Below, one piece after another: positions 51,001-64,000 of a stretch of DNA of 64,000 nt. Source of the stretch: Saturnia japonica (lineage: Eukaryota > Arthropoda > Insecta > Lepidoptera > Saturniidae); NCBI GenBank assembly GCA_033032175.1, contig CM065309.1, positions 5,084,001 to 5,148,000 of the forward strand, given 5' to 3'. Positions within the stretch are counted from its first letter, which is position 1; each line of letters opens with the position of its first letter. The position numbers and the translations under genes were made by a program. The notes under the pieces are model-generated. The model ran no database searches, was not told the DNA's origin, and saw nothing but the letters and a program-made list of their open reading frames with translations.

Positions 51001-54000
51001 TATCTAAGATCAGAGACGTAGTTTTTATGCAATAATGTTTCCTTCATTCCGTTTCGTGTTCATTTTCATTCTACTACAAGTAAAATTTCTTTTATTTCTC
51101 TTGTGGATAAATGGATTCGGTGATACATTCAATTTAGTGACGATCCCTATGAGCAGAACATATCACTTCTAAATACAAGTAAAAATATATCAAAATTATG
51201 GTTAGCAATACCGGTATTCGTAGATGCTGCCTTTATCTTATTATATTAAGTGAACAATTCTTGTTATAATATATATATAATTGATTTCTCGCAAACGGCT
51301 TCAACGATTTCGATGAAACTTTGTATTTAGATAATGTCTTACATTCCAATTTACCTAGATAGGTGTTTTTTTTTTTTATAAGACAGATATTATTGTTAAT
51401 TTGTTATACCAACTCTTTATACTTCTAAATAGCGGAATTAGCGACGATATTGCTTACTTCATATACCTAGTACTAGTTACTACAACTAGAATTCTTGAAA
51501 CAATTTGTTAAGTATGCGTATTTACACATTGTTACATTCCATTCATATTATCTACCTTCATTTTCCAATATGTCCGAGATAAGATAAAAGTAATATTTCT
51601 CAAAAGCAACCAGTATTGTCAATTCATTATTACATTAATATCTGGGCGACCGCGACCGAGCTGAGCTCAACGTCAGGAAAAATAACACCTATGTAAATAA
51701 ACTGAAAGTAAAATATTATCTAAATACAATATTTCATCCAAATCATTGAGCCGTTTCCGAGCCACCTGCGACTTCGTTCTTGTCAATTACAGTATAAAAT
51801 TTAATATTTAATAAAATAAGTTAGGTTTTCCTATAGCATGCAGGGAGGGATAATTTAAGCTTCCTATTAGTGAAGTCGTTTTTGGCATCGAATAAGTAGA
51901 TTGATTCCAGTGATTTCTTAAAAATATATTTACATAGGATAATTTTTAACAAAAAAGACGGCCAAGTTCTCTGATGTGTTTTCGAATTCAAAGGTCCAAT
52001 GTCAATGAAATTAAAATAGGATTACAATTGAGGTATCCCCGTTCCACCCAAAAAAGAATAATATAAATCGGTTCATAAACAAATAAGTTGTCTGAACATC
52101 TGTTAAATAAAAAAAACATTTTTTTTTTGCAATTAGCTGAATTGAATTGGTAACACTATCAGCTGACGGTGAAGAAATACATCGTGAGGAAACCGGAACT
52201 TCGAAGATTACTCTGAACAAATAGACAGACAGACATAAAAATGTTAAAAATTGGTGTTTTGTTTATAAGTATCGAATATACTTTCATAAGCATTTAGTTA
52301 GAAGTTCCAGAGATTAGCGTGTTTAAACAAAAAACTTTTCCGCTTTATTACATTAAGTATAGACTAGTACATATAGATCAGTAGGTATTGTTCTTACATA
52401 GTTTCACTACGCATACTGGCATTATCTTTGGATTATTTCATAAAATACGCTTCTTGTCAACGTAACAATGTTGTCGGGATGAAACTGGCACGAGTACGCC
52501 GATTACGGCGTGATTTTTGTAGTCGTCTTGTTAAAGCACACTGTCGACATCTAGTTGTAGCTCGAGCTACGAGCAATAATTAATCTATGCTTGTAAGATT
52601 AATTAAATGACGTCAAGATATCTGATTTTAAAACATTACGTCACTTATTATTATCGTTGATAATTGTGTAATGAGCTAATGTACCCACCTATCAACGATA
52701 TTTAGTAAACGGAGGTTCACTTAAAATAATATATTTAAAGAAAAAAGTTTTCCAAGCATCACTGCAACACGGTATTTCTGACGCAAAGCAGCAAGACAAA
52801 TATTTGATATCCTATTTTTTCGTTGATGTTATTCTTCTGCAATTTTCTTGTAATGATCGGTGGCACTTTTAGCACTGCTTTTTTACGATCATCATACAAT
52901 GTAAAATAGTTCTAGAAGTTTAGAATTATATAAGTAAACTACTAGCTGTCGGGCAACACACCTGCGTACCATATCGTTGTTCGCACTTCCAGTAGTTGCA
53001 TACATTTTTCTAGATTGCATGACGTTCATGGTTACTGCTTCGCACCTTATGGTCGTAGCCTGTAACTTTTCTCATTAAATGGCTATAAAATTAAGAAATA
53101 TTTTTTTTAAACCTGACTTGTAGTTCCAGGCACGATCAAACAAACAAACAATTTCCCAATCATTGTAATCTTTTATTTATATAAAATGACAGAGGTTTGC
53201 TGTTGTGCACGCATCACGCAAAAATTACAGCGTAGATTATGATCATTTTTTTTTTGTTTTACTTGATATTTGTTCCTTATGTAAAATAAAAGTCACGATA
53301 TCTTCATAAACAATAATTCTGTAGTTAACACGCGTGGAGCCGCGGCCACAGCTAGTATTAGTATATGGACTGGGTTGTTCTTCAAAGGACCGTAAAAACT
53401 GTTTCCGTTGAAATAATTAAATGTACAAAAAAATTCTGATAATTGCGATAACTTTTTTAGTTCTGTTTGATTTTGTTTTTTAAGTTATCAAGTTTAAAAA
53501 GTTATATTTTTAATTTATTTATTGTGCAAAGTTTCAAAAACAACACCAAACGTCATTATACTCTATATTCCGGTGTCGACTCTTTACGCAACAATTGTAT
53601 ACAAAATGTATAATTTCAATTTTAAAATTCTAAAAGTATCAACATATTAATTTCATATAAATTTTACTTCGTTTCAAAATAAAATCTCTATAAGTACTTA
53701 ATAATTGCAAGGCTAAACATAAAGTCCAAATTTTGTTAAAAATAAAACGTCATTAATCGTAACACTTTTTGATTTAAATTTTCACTAATCAATTTAATTC
53801 TGAACGCAACTTCAATATACGCTCCCAAAAGCGCGGGAGGCTTTTATTCTACAACTAGATTTCGGCAAAGAAACACGTGCGCAAATGAGAACTGTAAGTA
53901 AACTTTCATAGTTCTTCAAAATTTAGCATCAAAATTGTCATTTGCGTTTCAACTTAAATTCATTAAATGTGCGTATTGAATGGTTTAATTTATATTTCAT

Positions 54001-57000
54001 TTAATAACGAATACGAAATCATTTAATTTAGTAAAATCATTACCGAGGCTTTATGTTCACAGACAATTTCATACAGGTTTTATTCTCAGTTCGTAATTAT
54101 ATGTAACATCATTGTTAGCAACATAGTCGTTGCGACGAATGAAATAAGTTTCACTTAATGACAATGATGTTGACTATAATGATGAGTTAGTACGAAGAAT
54201 GATTTTTGATAGTACATAAGTAATATATTTTTGTTATTGAAATATAAACATCTCTTATAGTTAAGTAGGTACTAGCATCCATCAACATACACATGATGTA
54301 ATGGAGCATGCGCCTTATTACATCTTTTGTCAACCGTATATCTCGAGAAATACAATTTGTACTTAAAATTTGTAAGACAATCGATCTTTTTATGTAAAAT
54401 TTGCTCTAAAGAAAACTTTTATACTCTATTACTTTAAAACGAATACCTTAGTTTACGGGTCAATGAAGAATTAACTAAGGTATACATTGATTTTCATAAC
54501 TTTAGACCTTACAATTTTTTTTACTTTTTTTTTTAAATATCTCATCTAGTTGGCAGCTCCTTTGCACTCTATATAGTATAGAAAATCGTGCTAAATTTAG
54601 GTCCATTGGATTTTACTTATAATAATGCGAGTTAAAATAGTTATTACAATAAAAGGTTTATATAATTTTTTATTTGTAGAATGAAAAATGCCACAAACTA
54701 AAGCACAGCGATTAGAAAATCAACGTTTGTGTAAAAGAAAGTTATAACGAAATAAAAAATGACCCGGAGCTGCTTGAACTTGAGAAAGAAAAGCGAAGGA
54801 AGCAATATCTGAAAAGATAAGAAGATTGGCCAAATAAAAGACAAAACCCCTCGATCTCAAAGAGAATAATGAAAGAGATGGATGGAAAATTACAGAGAGT
54901 AAAAGAAGCTCTGAATAATAAATTACATTTAAACCTATTAATGTAGAAACAATACCGGTCACAATTAACGAAACTGATACTAACCTACAAGAGGATCTTT
55001 TGCAACACGACCATCAGTATCCATCTGTTCAAGGTGCACTAAAAAATCTTAAGTACAATGAAATGAAGAAAAGGAAAATACTAATTTCTACAATAAACAC
55101 ATTAAAAAAGAAAAACGAATCCTAATAAAACTATAACTAATCTAAAGAAAAAGCTTGAACTTGTTAAATTGAAATTACCAAATGAAAACACACTGATAAA
55201 TCAAATAATCACCAATATAGCATATAAAGATCCAAGTGATTCACCTAAATGTACATACTTTAAAGACCGCCAATCAAAAAAGAATAAATTAATTATCTCA
55301 TTTTATTGTGACGACGCAAATAGTACTGTTGCTGCAGGCAAAAAAGATTTTATAACTAGTAATAAGAAAAGAGTCTAGAAAATATATCTTACCGCTCCAT
55401 TGATTGATTTGTATAAAAAAATTAAAAATGAAACAAACTTTAATATCCATTATTCATTTTTTTGTAAAAATAGACCTTTCTGGGTGCAGTACCCTATTCC
55501 AGAAACATGCATGTGTGCTACTCATGTGAATATAGAGTTGTTGGTGAAAGCCTTGATTAAGACATCTATACTAAATGAAAAGAAACCAGAAGACATATTA
55601 GCTACGTTGTGCTGCGATTCATTTAACACTGACTGTTTGCGAAGAATATACAACTTATGTGCACCACATCTTGCGTACAAAGAATTGAATAACGATATTG
55701 ATATAACATTTTTTGAATGGAAAAGAGTTAATAAAGAAGTAGTTTTAGAAAACGGAATAAAGAAAAGGCAAATTTTAACAGTAAAACAAAAAATAGTAAT
55801 GAAACCCTTAGAAGCCATTTCAAAATTAGAAGCAGAACTGCCAAATTACTTGGATCATATCTACAATATTGTAAATCAATACAAAGTTATAAAAACACTT
55901 AAAAATAATTTGAATTTTCAAGAAGCTATCGTACACGTCGATTTATCTGAAAATTATAATTTAAAGTATGCCCAAGTTCAATCTTTCCATTTCGGAGGAA
56001 GTCGACAACAAGTGTCGCTGGATAAAGTTGTGATATACACGCATAGTCTTATAACTGGACAAGTATGCCCTAAATCTATGTGTACTCTCAGTTCTAGCCT
56101 TCGACGCTGACGCTGCATCAATCTGGGTTCATTTACTGCCTGTAATTGATGAAGTCATAAAACAGAATCCATTCGTAGATACAGTTCATTTTTTATCTGA
56201 TTCTTTATCATCACAATATCGCAATAAATTCATGTTCTATATTATAAGTCAATTAACATCCCACCATTCTAATATAACCAGAATTACGTGGAACTATTCT
56301 GAAACTGGGCATGGAAAGGGTGCTCCTGATGGTGTTGGTGCTACAGTAAAAAGAACAGCTGACCAGATGGTCCATTTTGGTTCGGACCTTGGTAATTTCG
56401 ATAAGTTTTACGAAATCATGAGTTCAAGGTTGGAGAATATTATAATAAAAAGAGTTACAGAAGATATAATTCAGAGGGTAAGATATAATCCTGAGCAGTT
56501 GAAACCATTCTGTGCACCAGGTACTTTTGGATAGGCTTAAACCTAGAATGACTATGAGAAAAATAAGTGGTTTTCTATGTGATGTTGACGAAATATGCGC
56601 ACATGGCAAGCATTTGGGGTATATCAATAATATACCTGTGAATCAAAACGATAATGTCGATATTAATTTCTAATATTCTAATTGATGTCACTAATATAAC
56701 TCATTTGACTAATCACGTGTCTACCGGTAATGGCATTTAATAAACTGTACTATCTTCAGTAAAGCAAAATACAGTCCAATAATTTGTGATGATTCCGCAT
56801 TTGCGAAACTTGGAACTTTTGGGGATCATTTTATTTTTAAGAATTTTTGTGGATAAATTTGTTAGAAGTGTTCGCCTTTTAAATTTATAACTTTGAGGAT
56901 TTAAGAGACTATTGCGATTATTGTTGATTAGAATTATTACAGGTCGCACTATTTTATTAACGTAACCATATTATAACCTATATGGTTATTTTTCTGTTTG

Positions 57001-60000
57001 TACTTTGTACTTTTTACTAGTAGATTTAGATATTTTTATATTTAGTTATTAGACTGGATTTTTACCAGTAATTTTTTGATTTCCAAAAAATTATATTATA
57101 CTAACATGATTAAGTTATCTAAGTTTGCGTTAACTATGTGAAATGCTTAGTTTTTCAATTATTTTCAATTGGTTGTTATTACTATTAAGTTTGATAAATA
57201 TACGATGTTTCATTTTCTAAATAACTTTTGTTTTACATAAATAAATTATCAAATTTATCCATTTACATCATTCTGCGCAACATACTGTCATTATGATCTA
57301 AACTATAATCATTGTTAGTATGTGGTTATCATTAGCCTCAACAGATTTAATTATTTTTTTTCGAATAATTCCTAAATTATTGAAAATATAATAGTGTATT
57401 TCGTATCAAATACTATGTTAATATGCATAGATTGCATTTATCTTATCAATAGCGGTTAGCACTAAGGTTTTTGAAAAAACTGAAAAACTTGACAAAAATA
57501 ATAAATTTCGAAGAATTACCCGACTACAGAGTATAGATTTTGTAGAAAAGAATTACACCATATTATGAAAAGCGTCGGGCTATGTACATATTACTGCGTT
57601 TTCAATATTTTATTTATGAAATACAAAATTGGCCATCACGGGACGCCCGGCAGATGTGAAACATCTAGGTAGGTATGCAAATATATTTAAAAAATAATAA
57701 TTGTGTGTGTGACTGACTGACTGTGCCTATGAGTTCCCAAATGAAAGTCACTGTGGAGATGTTTATTTTATTACTATGTGTATGGTGGTCGCGAACTCAA
57801 CCAACCGCTTTTCAGCTATCCATGTTTTAACATGAAACTTTGAAGTGATCCAGTCTCTCTAATAAAACAAATGAACTCGGTTCCACACCGCCAACGTTGG
57901 ACAAAGCATCGCAACGCCAACATCCGCCAACAATGGGTACAGCAACAGGTCTGACCCGCCGCATTAGATGTTAAAAAATTTGTTGGTCTTCGTTCCGTTC
58001 TTTATCCTCATAAACTTTAAAGACACCATAGATATTTAAATAATGTTTTCTCCTATGTCGTTAAGGGGATTTTTGGGGTATGTAGGTCTTTACTCAGTAA
58101 AATATGACATGTGATTATTTCAGAGTTATATTTATATTTTTAAAACCACTATGCGAGGTCAACGATTATAATTTATATTTAAACAAAACGACAACGCCCG
58201 ATAAACAAGTATTATTCGTTATCACTTATCACCCACCAATAGATTTGCCATTTGTACATTACGTTTTGCCCAGTATTGTAATATTTTTGTAAATAAGAAA
58301 TGCATTTCCCAGGATCGAGTATGGACACGGATGACGATGCGGTTCACGGCAATATGCTGGACGATATGCCGCCGATCACCTGTGACACAACGCTGGAGGG
58401 GGCGGTCGGCACGGGCTCCAATGACATCGGGGATATGACTTTTTGCATGGGCAATTACATTACCGACTTTATGAAGGTAACTTTTTGATAGATCAAATAT
58501 TTAAGTACTCATTTTAAAAATATAATTAAAACTAGAATTTTTTTCATGGAATAATTAATCGTAAATACATCAATATCAAATAGTACATAAGAACTGCCCG
58601 CGAATTCGTACACGTTAATTACAATTTAATTAACAACAATAAAATACATCATTTAAACATCATTTTTGTAAGTCTTTTTAAGATCTCTAATTAAATAGTA
58701 CATTACTTTGATATATTTCTCATGGTTTACTCAGCGTAAGCCATTTATGCACCCGAATTGCATCACCATAATCCGTTTTTATTTATTTGCGCGGAACCCA
58801 AATTCTTTAAAAAAAAAAAAAAAAGTAGCCTAAGTTACTCCTTATAACATCAGCTATCTGCCAGTGGAAGTACCGTCAAAATCGAGACAGAAATCAGAGA
58901 TTACCCTGAGCAAACAGATGGCAGACAAAAATTTAAAAAATGGGCGTTTTGTTGTAGTCGTCGTATATACTTTCATATGCAATTAGTAAAAAGCTGTTAT
59001 TTTGACATTACAAACAGACACTTCAATCTGATTAATTGTATATTGTATAGATGCACATTTTTCTTCATAGAACTCGAGTGTTACTGTATACATACTTACA
59101 AGAAACAAGATAAATACTATTCTGTCAAAAAAGTACCGGGAAAAGATCAATAATAATTTACAAAATGTTAGTTATTCATCCAAATTTATTTTATTGCCTT
59201 CAAAGTGTGCTCCTTCAGAAACGATACACACTTACGCCAACAAATAATCTTATCATCAAAAAAAAAATTAAACGCTTTTTCCGGAATTGATTTTAGTTCT
59301 CTTTTATGTCTTCTACCGAATAAAAACGGGTGCCACCAAGTGGTTATTTGAGTTTAGCAAAAAGAAAGAAGTCGGCTGGAGCCATATTTGGTGAATAAGG
59401 TGGTTGTTCGACAGTATTTGTTGAGTTTTTGTGGAAAAACTCATTCACAATGATGGCCTTGTGCGAAGGCGCATTGCCGTGGTGCAAAATCAAAGAATTT
59501 TCTTTCCAAAATCTGGGCTTTTTCGTCGAATTTGCTTTCTTAAACGCTGCATAACGCTCAAATAATATTCTATATTTACCGTTTTACCTTCCGGTAAGAA
59601 TTCCGAGTGCACAACACTGCAATAGTCAAAGTAAACAGTCAACATGTCTTTGAATTTTGATCTACTTTGACGTGGTTTTTTCGGTTTCGGTTCAGTTGGA
59701 AGGCGCCACTCCGAAACTTGTTGACTAGTTTGTATGTCAAACTCGTAAACCCACGTGTCGTCACCAGTTACAATGCGTTTCATGAATGTTGGGACGGAAT
59801 TGACTGGTTCTAGCATGTCCTTAGCGACTCTTATGCGATTGAGTTTTTGGAGAAAATAGGTGATTTGGGACAAGCCGAGCGGCAACATGTTTCATACTCA
59901 ACTGATTATTTAAAATGATACGGATCGACTCGTGAGACACAAAGTTCAGCGGCTCTCTCTCTCAAACTAAAATGAGGATTTTCAGTCACTATTTCCTTCA

Positions 60001-63000
60001 CTTTTGCGATGTTAACTTCAGTTGAAGACGTTAATGGCCTACCAGGGTGAGGCGAATCTTCCGGAATATCTCGACCGCTTTTAAATGCTTTGTACCACTC
60101 ATAAGCACTTGTTTTTGATAAAGTCGATTCACCGTGTAAGCCTTCTGTAACATTTTCAGTGTCTCCGAACACGAAATTCCATTGGCGATGCAATGGTTTG
60201 TATTCGATTTGGGCTCCCATTGACACAACCCGGTTATTGTTTACCTTCACAAATGATTTTCATGGGGCTTTTACTGGCAGGTAGCTTGATTTTATAAGAA
60301 GAAACTTAGGTTACTTTTATTTAAAAAAAAAAGTTTAAGCGCAAAAAAAAATCAATTCGGAAAAATGACGATTTTGGGGCGCTTAAATGGCTTACGCTGG
60401 GTAAACTCTAAGAGATATGTCAAATTAATGTAGTATATAATTGTATACCTAAAAAAGACCTAGACGAAGGTCAGAGTCAGAGACGACAGACGTCTTCTAA
60501 GGATTACCCACAGTAAGCATTTTTATCTTTAAAATAACCGGGAGCAGGAGTAGCACGATTCGCGCGTGTCCGATCGACGGCATTCCGTAGTCCACGCGCA
60601 CGCAGCTTATTATAAGTTAATAAAAAATCCGCAATGTTATGCTTCAAATTCGGCCTTAAAAATTCCGCATCATCTAACGGTAATGACTATGTTATATTCT
60701 GTTTATTTATGTTATAGGAACCTATAATCTCTTATCGTGCCTCCGCTCCGCCCGCGTCTTGAGTCAGTGTAAAACTTGTTTAATAATTTTTTTATTCCTA
60801 TTTATTTTTACTAGCTTTTCCTGCGACTCCGTCTGCATGTTTTTTTGTACTACATGCTCCAGCTCTCAGGCTACCTCAATGCCAAATTTCATCGCGCTCG
60901 GCCTAGAAATTTAGTCGTGAAAAGTAAGAAACAGACAGAACTACTTTAATGTTTATAATATTAGTGAGGATTACTTATTGTTTAGTGCCTATACAGATCC
61001 CGATAATCCCTCGGAAGTTTACTTACGTAGTTCAGGAGTATTTATAGAGAAGCTTATATAATTTACATCTGACTGATACATTTTCAAATGCACAGCCCTA
61101 CACAATTTTTTTTTCATTGCAATACAATACGGTATAAGTGGTAGGGCATTTTAAATTATTACCAAGCTAACTAATAGCACATAAGTATGAGTAAGTAGAA
61201 AAGCTGTGTCGCTAACCAAGTATTTAAGTAACCATCTATAGGTGTGATTCAGCTAGAGGATTCGATCCCGGCCCTTTTTTGTAATCACAGGATTTCAAGA
61301 TTGTCAAAAGATAATCCCGGGATCCTCATAGAATCCCGGAATTGGTGACAGGTAATGAAAAGATAATTTTTTTAATAAAAATCTGCCTTTTAAAGATTTA
61401 TTTTTCACAAAATAATTGAACGTTCATAAAATAATCAGTGAAAAAAGTAAGAAGTTAAAATTCAACTTAAATCTCTTACAAGACAGTTTTTATAAAAAAA
61501 GAAAACCAACTTCAGTTATTTTGTAGACCTCCCTAGTGTACCTTCGAAGTCTAAGGTCCAATGACAATGAAATTAAAATGGGACAACTCTTGAAGTGCCC
61601 CCTTTCCAACAAAAAAAGAAGTCATGTAAATAGATATGAAAACAAAGAAATTATGCCTGAACATCCATAAAAAATACATTCGAATTTAAAACCTCCTCCT
61701 TTTTTTGAAGTCGGTGAGAAATAAACAAACAAGTTGTGTTTATAACACTTTAAACTCCTAAAACAAATATCAACTTAATTACACTTAAAATTTTGTAATA
61801 ACATACGTTATTCTTTTACACAGATCAATGTGAATCATTAAATGACCAGATATGATTACATGTGAAATCTTGTCAGAAAAATAATGTTAATCAAAAATCA
61901 AACCATTTCAAACATCCCTTAAAATAAACCAACTACATCAGCTGTCTATAACACTTAAAATTAATACGTTAAAGTTTTAAAAAAATAAATAAACAGACTT
62001 AAGTTCCTTTAACAAGCAGGTCAGAGTCTTTAACTACAGAGATCAGTATTCATCTTATTAAATTAAAATAATCAGATATGATTTAAAATGGTTAGATACT
62101 TGACCTACGTCTTATTTTTATTGCGAAGATGATCAATAATAAAAATATCATTAAAAAATTAATTAAATAATGTTCCGCCTCCAAGCCGAGCCGACACAAA
62201 CGCAATCTAATCAAATCATCTAGAATAACAGGATGGCTGAAAAAATGATTTCTTGTTGTGCGATGTTTTATTTAAAAAAAAAAATTCCGAAAATACCGGC
62301 ATTTGTTTAAATTCAATCCCGAAATAAATCGAATCCTCTAGATTCGGCAACTGCATTTGAGATCCAGTCCCCAGGGCTTAGCGTGTTAATATCTTCGCAC
62401 ACATCGTCACTTAAATTTTAACATTTGGCTAGGTTCTGATCAAATGCTAATTTAAAAAGAGAAATGAGTGAAACCACATTATTATTACCCATTCATTTTA
62501 TTATCAATTATGAATTTACTAATATCCGCAACAAAGTCGATATTATTTATGTAAGTATATTAAATTTTGCCTTGTCATTGTCGTAACAAACAATAGGGAT
62601 TTGCGATAAATTTATAAATATTAAACATATTTCAAACGAGAAGTTATGAAATTCATTGTTTTTAATTAGGTAATAATATTGCTTTGTCACGGGATAACCT
62701 CTTCCTTGTAGCGATCAGAACGTAGTTACTAACACTATTCGAAAATAATAAACCGTAGTAACGTAATGCGGTAATGTAATTAAAAAATTAAATGTCACTC
62801 ATAAGCGATAGTAATATTATCAGAAATTTTATACTTCACCAACTTTCCACTTCACTCGCCTTGACTATAAAATTTGTACTGTTTTTTTTATTATTATTAA
62901 ATCTATTAGTTGAATTAATTAATATGTTATGTTCCTTCTTCTAACATTGTGTTTATAAAACGTAAGTGGAAGATACACTTAACAAGCCGGCCACGGCATC

Positions 63001-64000
63001 ACGACAACGATCGACTCAATAACATTCTCTGGACAGGGAGATGGGTACTCGATCTTACTGTGGACGCCGTTGTGCTTGGATTGTACCTTCCTTTACCATC
63101 AGGCATCAGCTAGAGTGCAGTCATTTTATTTACTTTATTATTATAAAAGGGGCTGCTCAAGTAATTGGATACTCGTGGATTTTAAAGCGAATTACTGTAT
63201 ATACGCAGATTGATCTCGGAACACGACAAACCAAAAGAAAGTCATAGATGGTTTGTCACTATATGTATGGTGGACGCGATCTCTACCACCCCGCTATATT
63301 ATTGAATATACACCGACCGATTTCGGAACATGACAAACAAAAAGAATCATAGATGGGTATTATGTTTGTAGGATAACAGTGATAAGATAAGATCGCAGCC
63401 AAATAACCTATTATTGTATTCTTGTGTTGAGTGTTGTTTCCAGAGCTGTTTGGGGTAGGGGAGTTCTAGGTCGGCACCGCGCTAGTGATATCTATGGTAT
63501 TACAAGCGTCCATATACTACGGTAGCCGCATACCATCAGGCGGGTCGTATGCTTGTGTGCCACTTTTGTTGTATATTAAAAAAAGTTATTAAACAACTTA
63601 AACAATAAATAAGAAATTAAAAATTGGTGTTACTTATCAAAACGGAATAATTATAATAATCAAAGAAGTTTATCGTTAAGCCGGTTACAACCAGTTTTAC
63701 CTCTAATATCGTTTTAGATATATCATATTATATGTATACGTATAAAGGCATGTTTATAATTTAATCGCATATTTTCCTCTTTACTGTGATCTAAACTTTA
63801 ATTGCTTAAAGATTTATAATATCTCATAAATAATAGGATAATACATAGATTAAAAAAAAAAGTTGTATGTATGTTTAAATAGGTGTCATGGAAAACATAC
63901 CCAATGTTTTTAAAAAATTCTGCCAATAATTGAAACCTGAATCCTGAGCTATGAAACAATTATAGTCTGATTTCTATAACTATCAGAAGTGAAATGGAAA

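Overview
This is a moth or butterfly (Lepidoptera) nuclear DNA window, AT-rich and packed with transposable elements. The assignment rests on the element types (jockey-type LINE tails ending in TTTTGATTTTGA-like runs, Tc1 and mariner relics, tRNA-like SINE sequence, elements ending in CTAGT) and on an insect-only gene family, an odorant receptor. There are no bacterial or viral operon features, no rRNA and no tRNA gene that I could recognise.

Three host genes can be supported. (1) An odorant receptor gene on the minus strand (about 1093-6186). Its first three coding exons can be joined in frame, and the rest lies off the left edge; its introns hold a dead mariner, two hairpin repeats and a LINE fragment. 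(2) A complete RanBP3 (Ran-binding protein 3) gene on the minus strand (11225-17675). Six coding exons have matching splice phases and give a 436-residue protein with the FVFG motif, the Ran-binding domain and an acidic/basic tail. (3) The 5' end of an unidentified gene on the plus strand. A 17-codon first exon (50681-50732) and a second exon (58313-58476) join in phase across a 7.6-kb intron, and the gene continues past the right edge.

Most of the rest is mobile DNA, often nested. From 18309 to 26192 a minus-strand Gypsy element with CTAT target duplications was interrupted by a plus-strand Copia element (19544-24016) with 161-bp LTRs and GAATT duplications; the Gypsy also lacks its integrase. 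From 26540 to 41280 lie a LINE with an RNase H domain, a second Gypsy (with 3' LTR), a decayed Copia, and a minus-strand LINE split by a third Copia. A P-element/THAP9-like transposase with its middle missing lies at 41715-43200. A Copia gag fragment (44465-45126), a hAT-type element with a perfect 8-bp duplication (46132-46767) and a tRNA-like SINE follow. The long intron of the third gene carries a decayed transposase of an unusual type (54688-56672). The right end has a second mariner and a larger hAT-type element (61254-62340).

Several repeat families occur more than once in the window and allow relative dating: a 537-bp terminal-inverted-repeat element (9684 and 16481), family A (7868, 15085, 58700, 60262), family B (five copies) and family C (51958, 61535). 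Stretches with no recognisable gene or element are noted as such.
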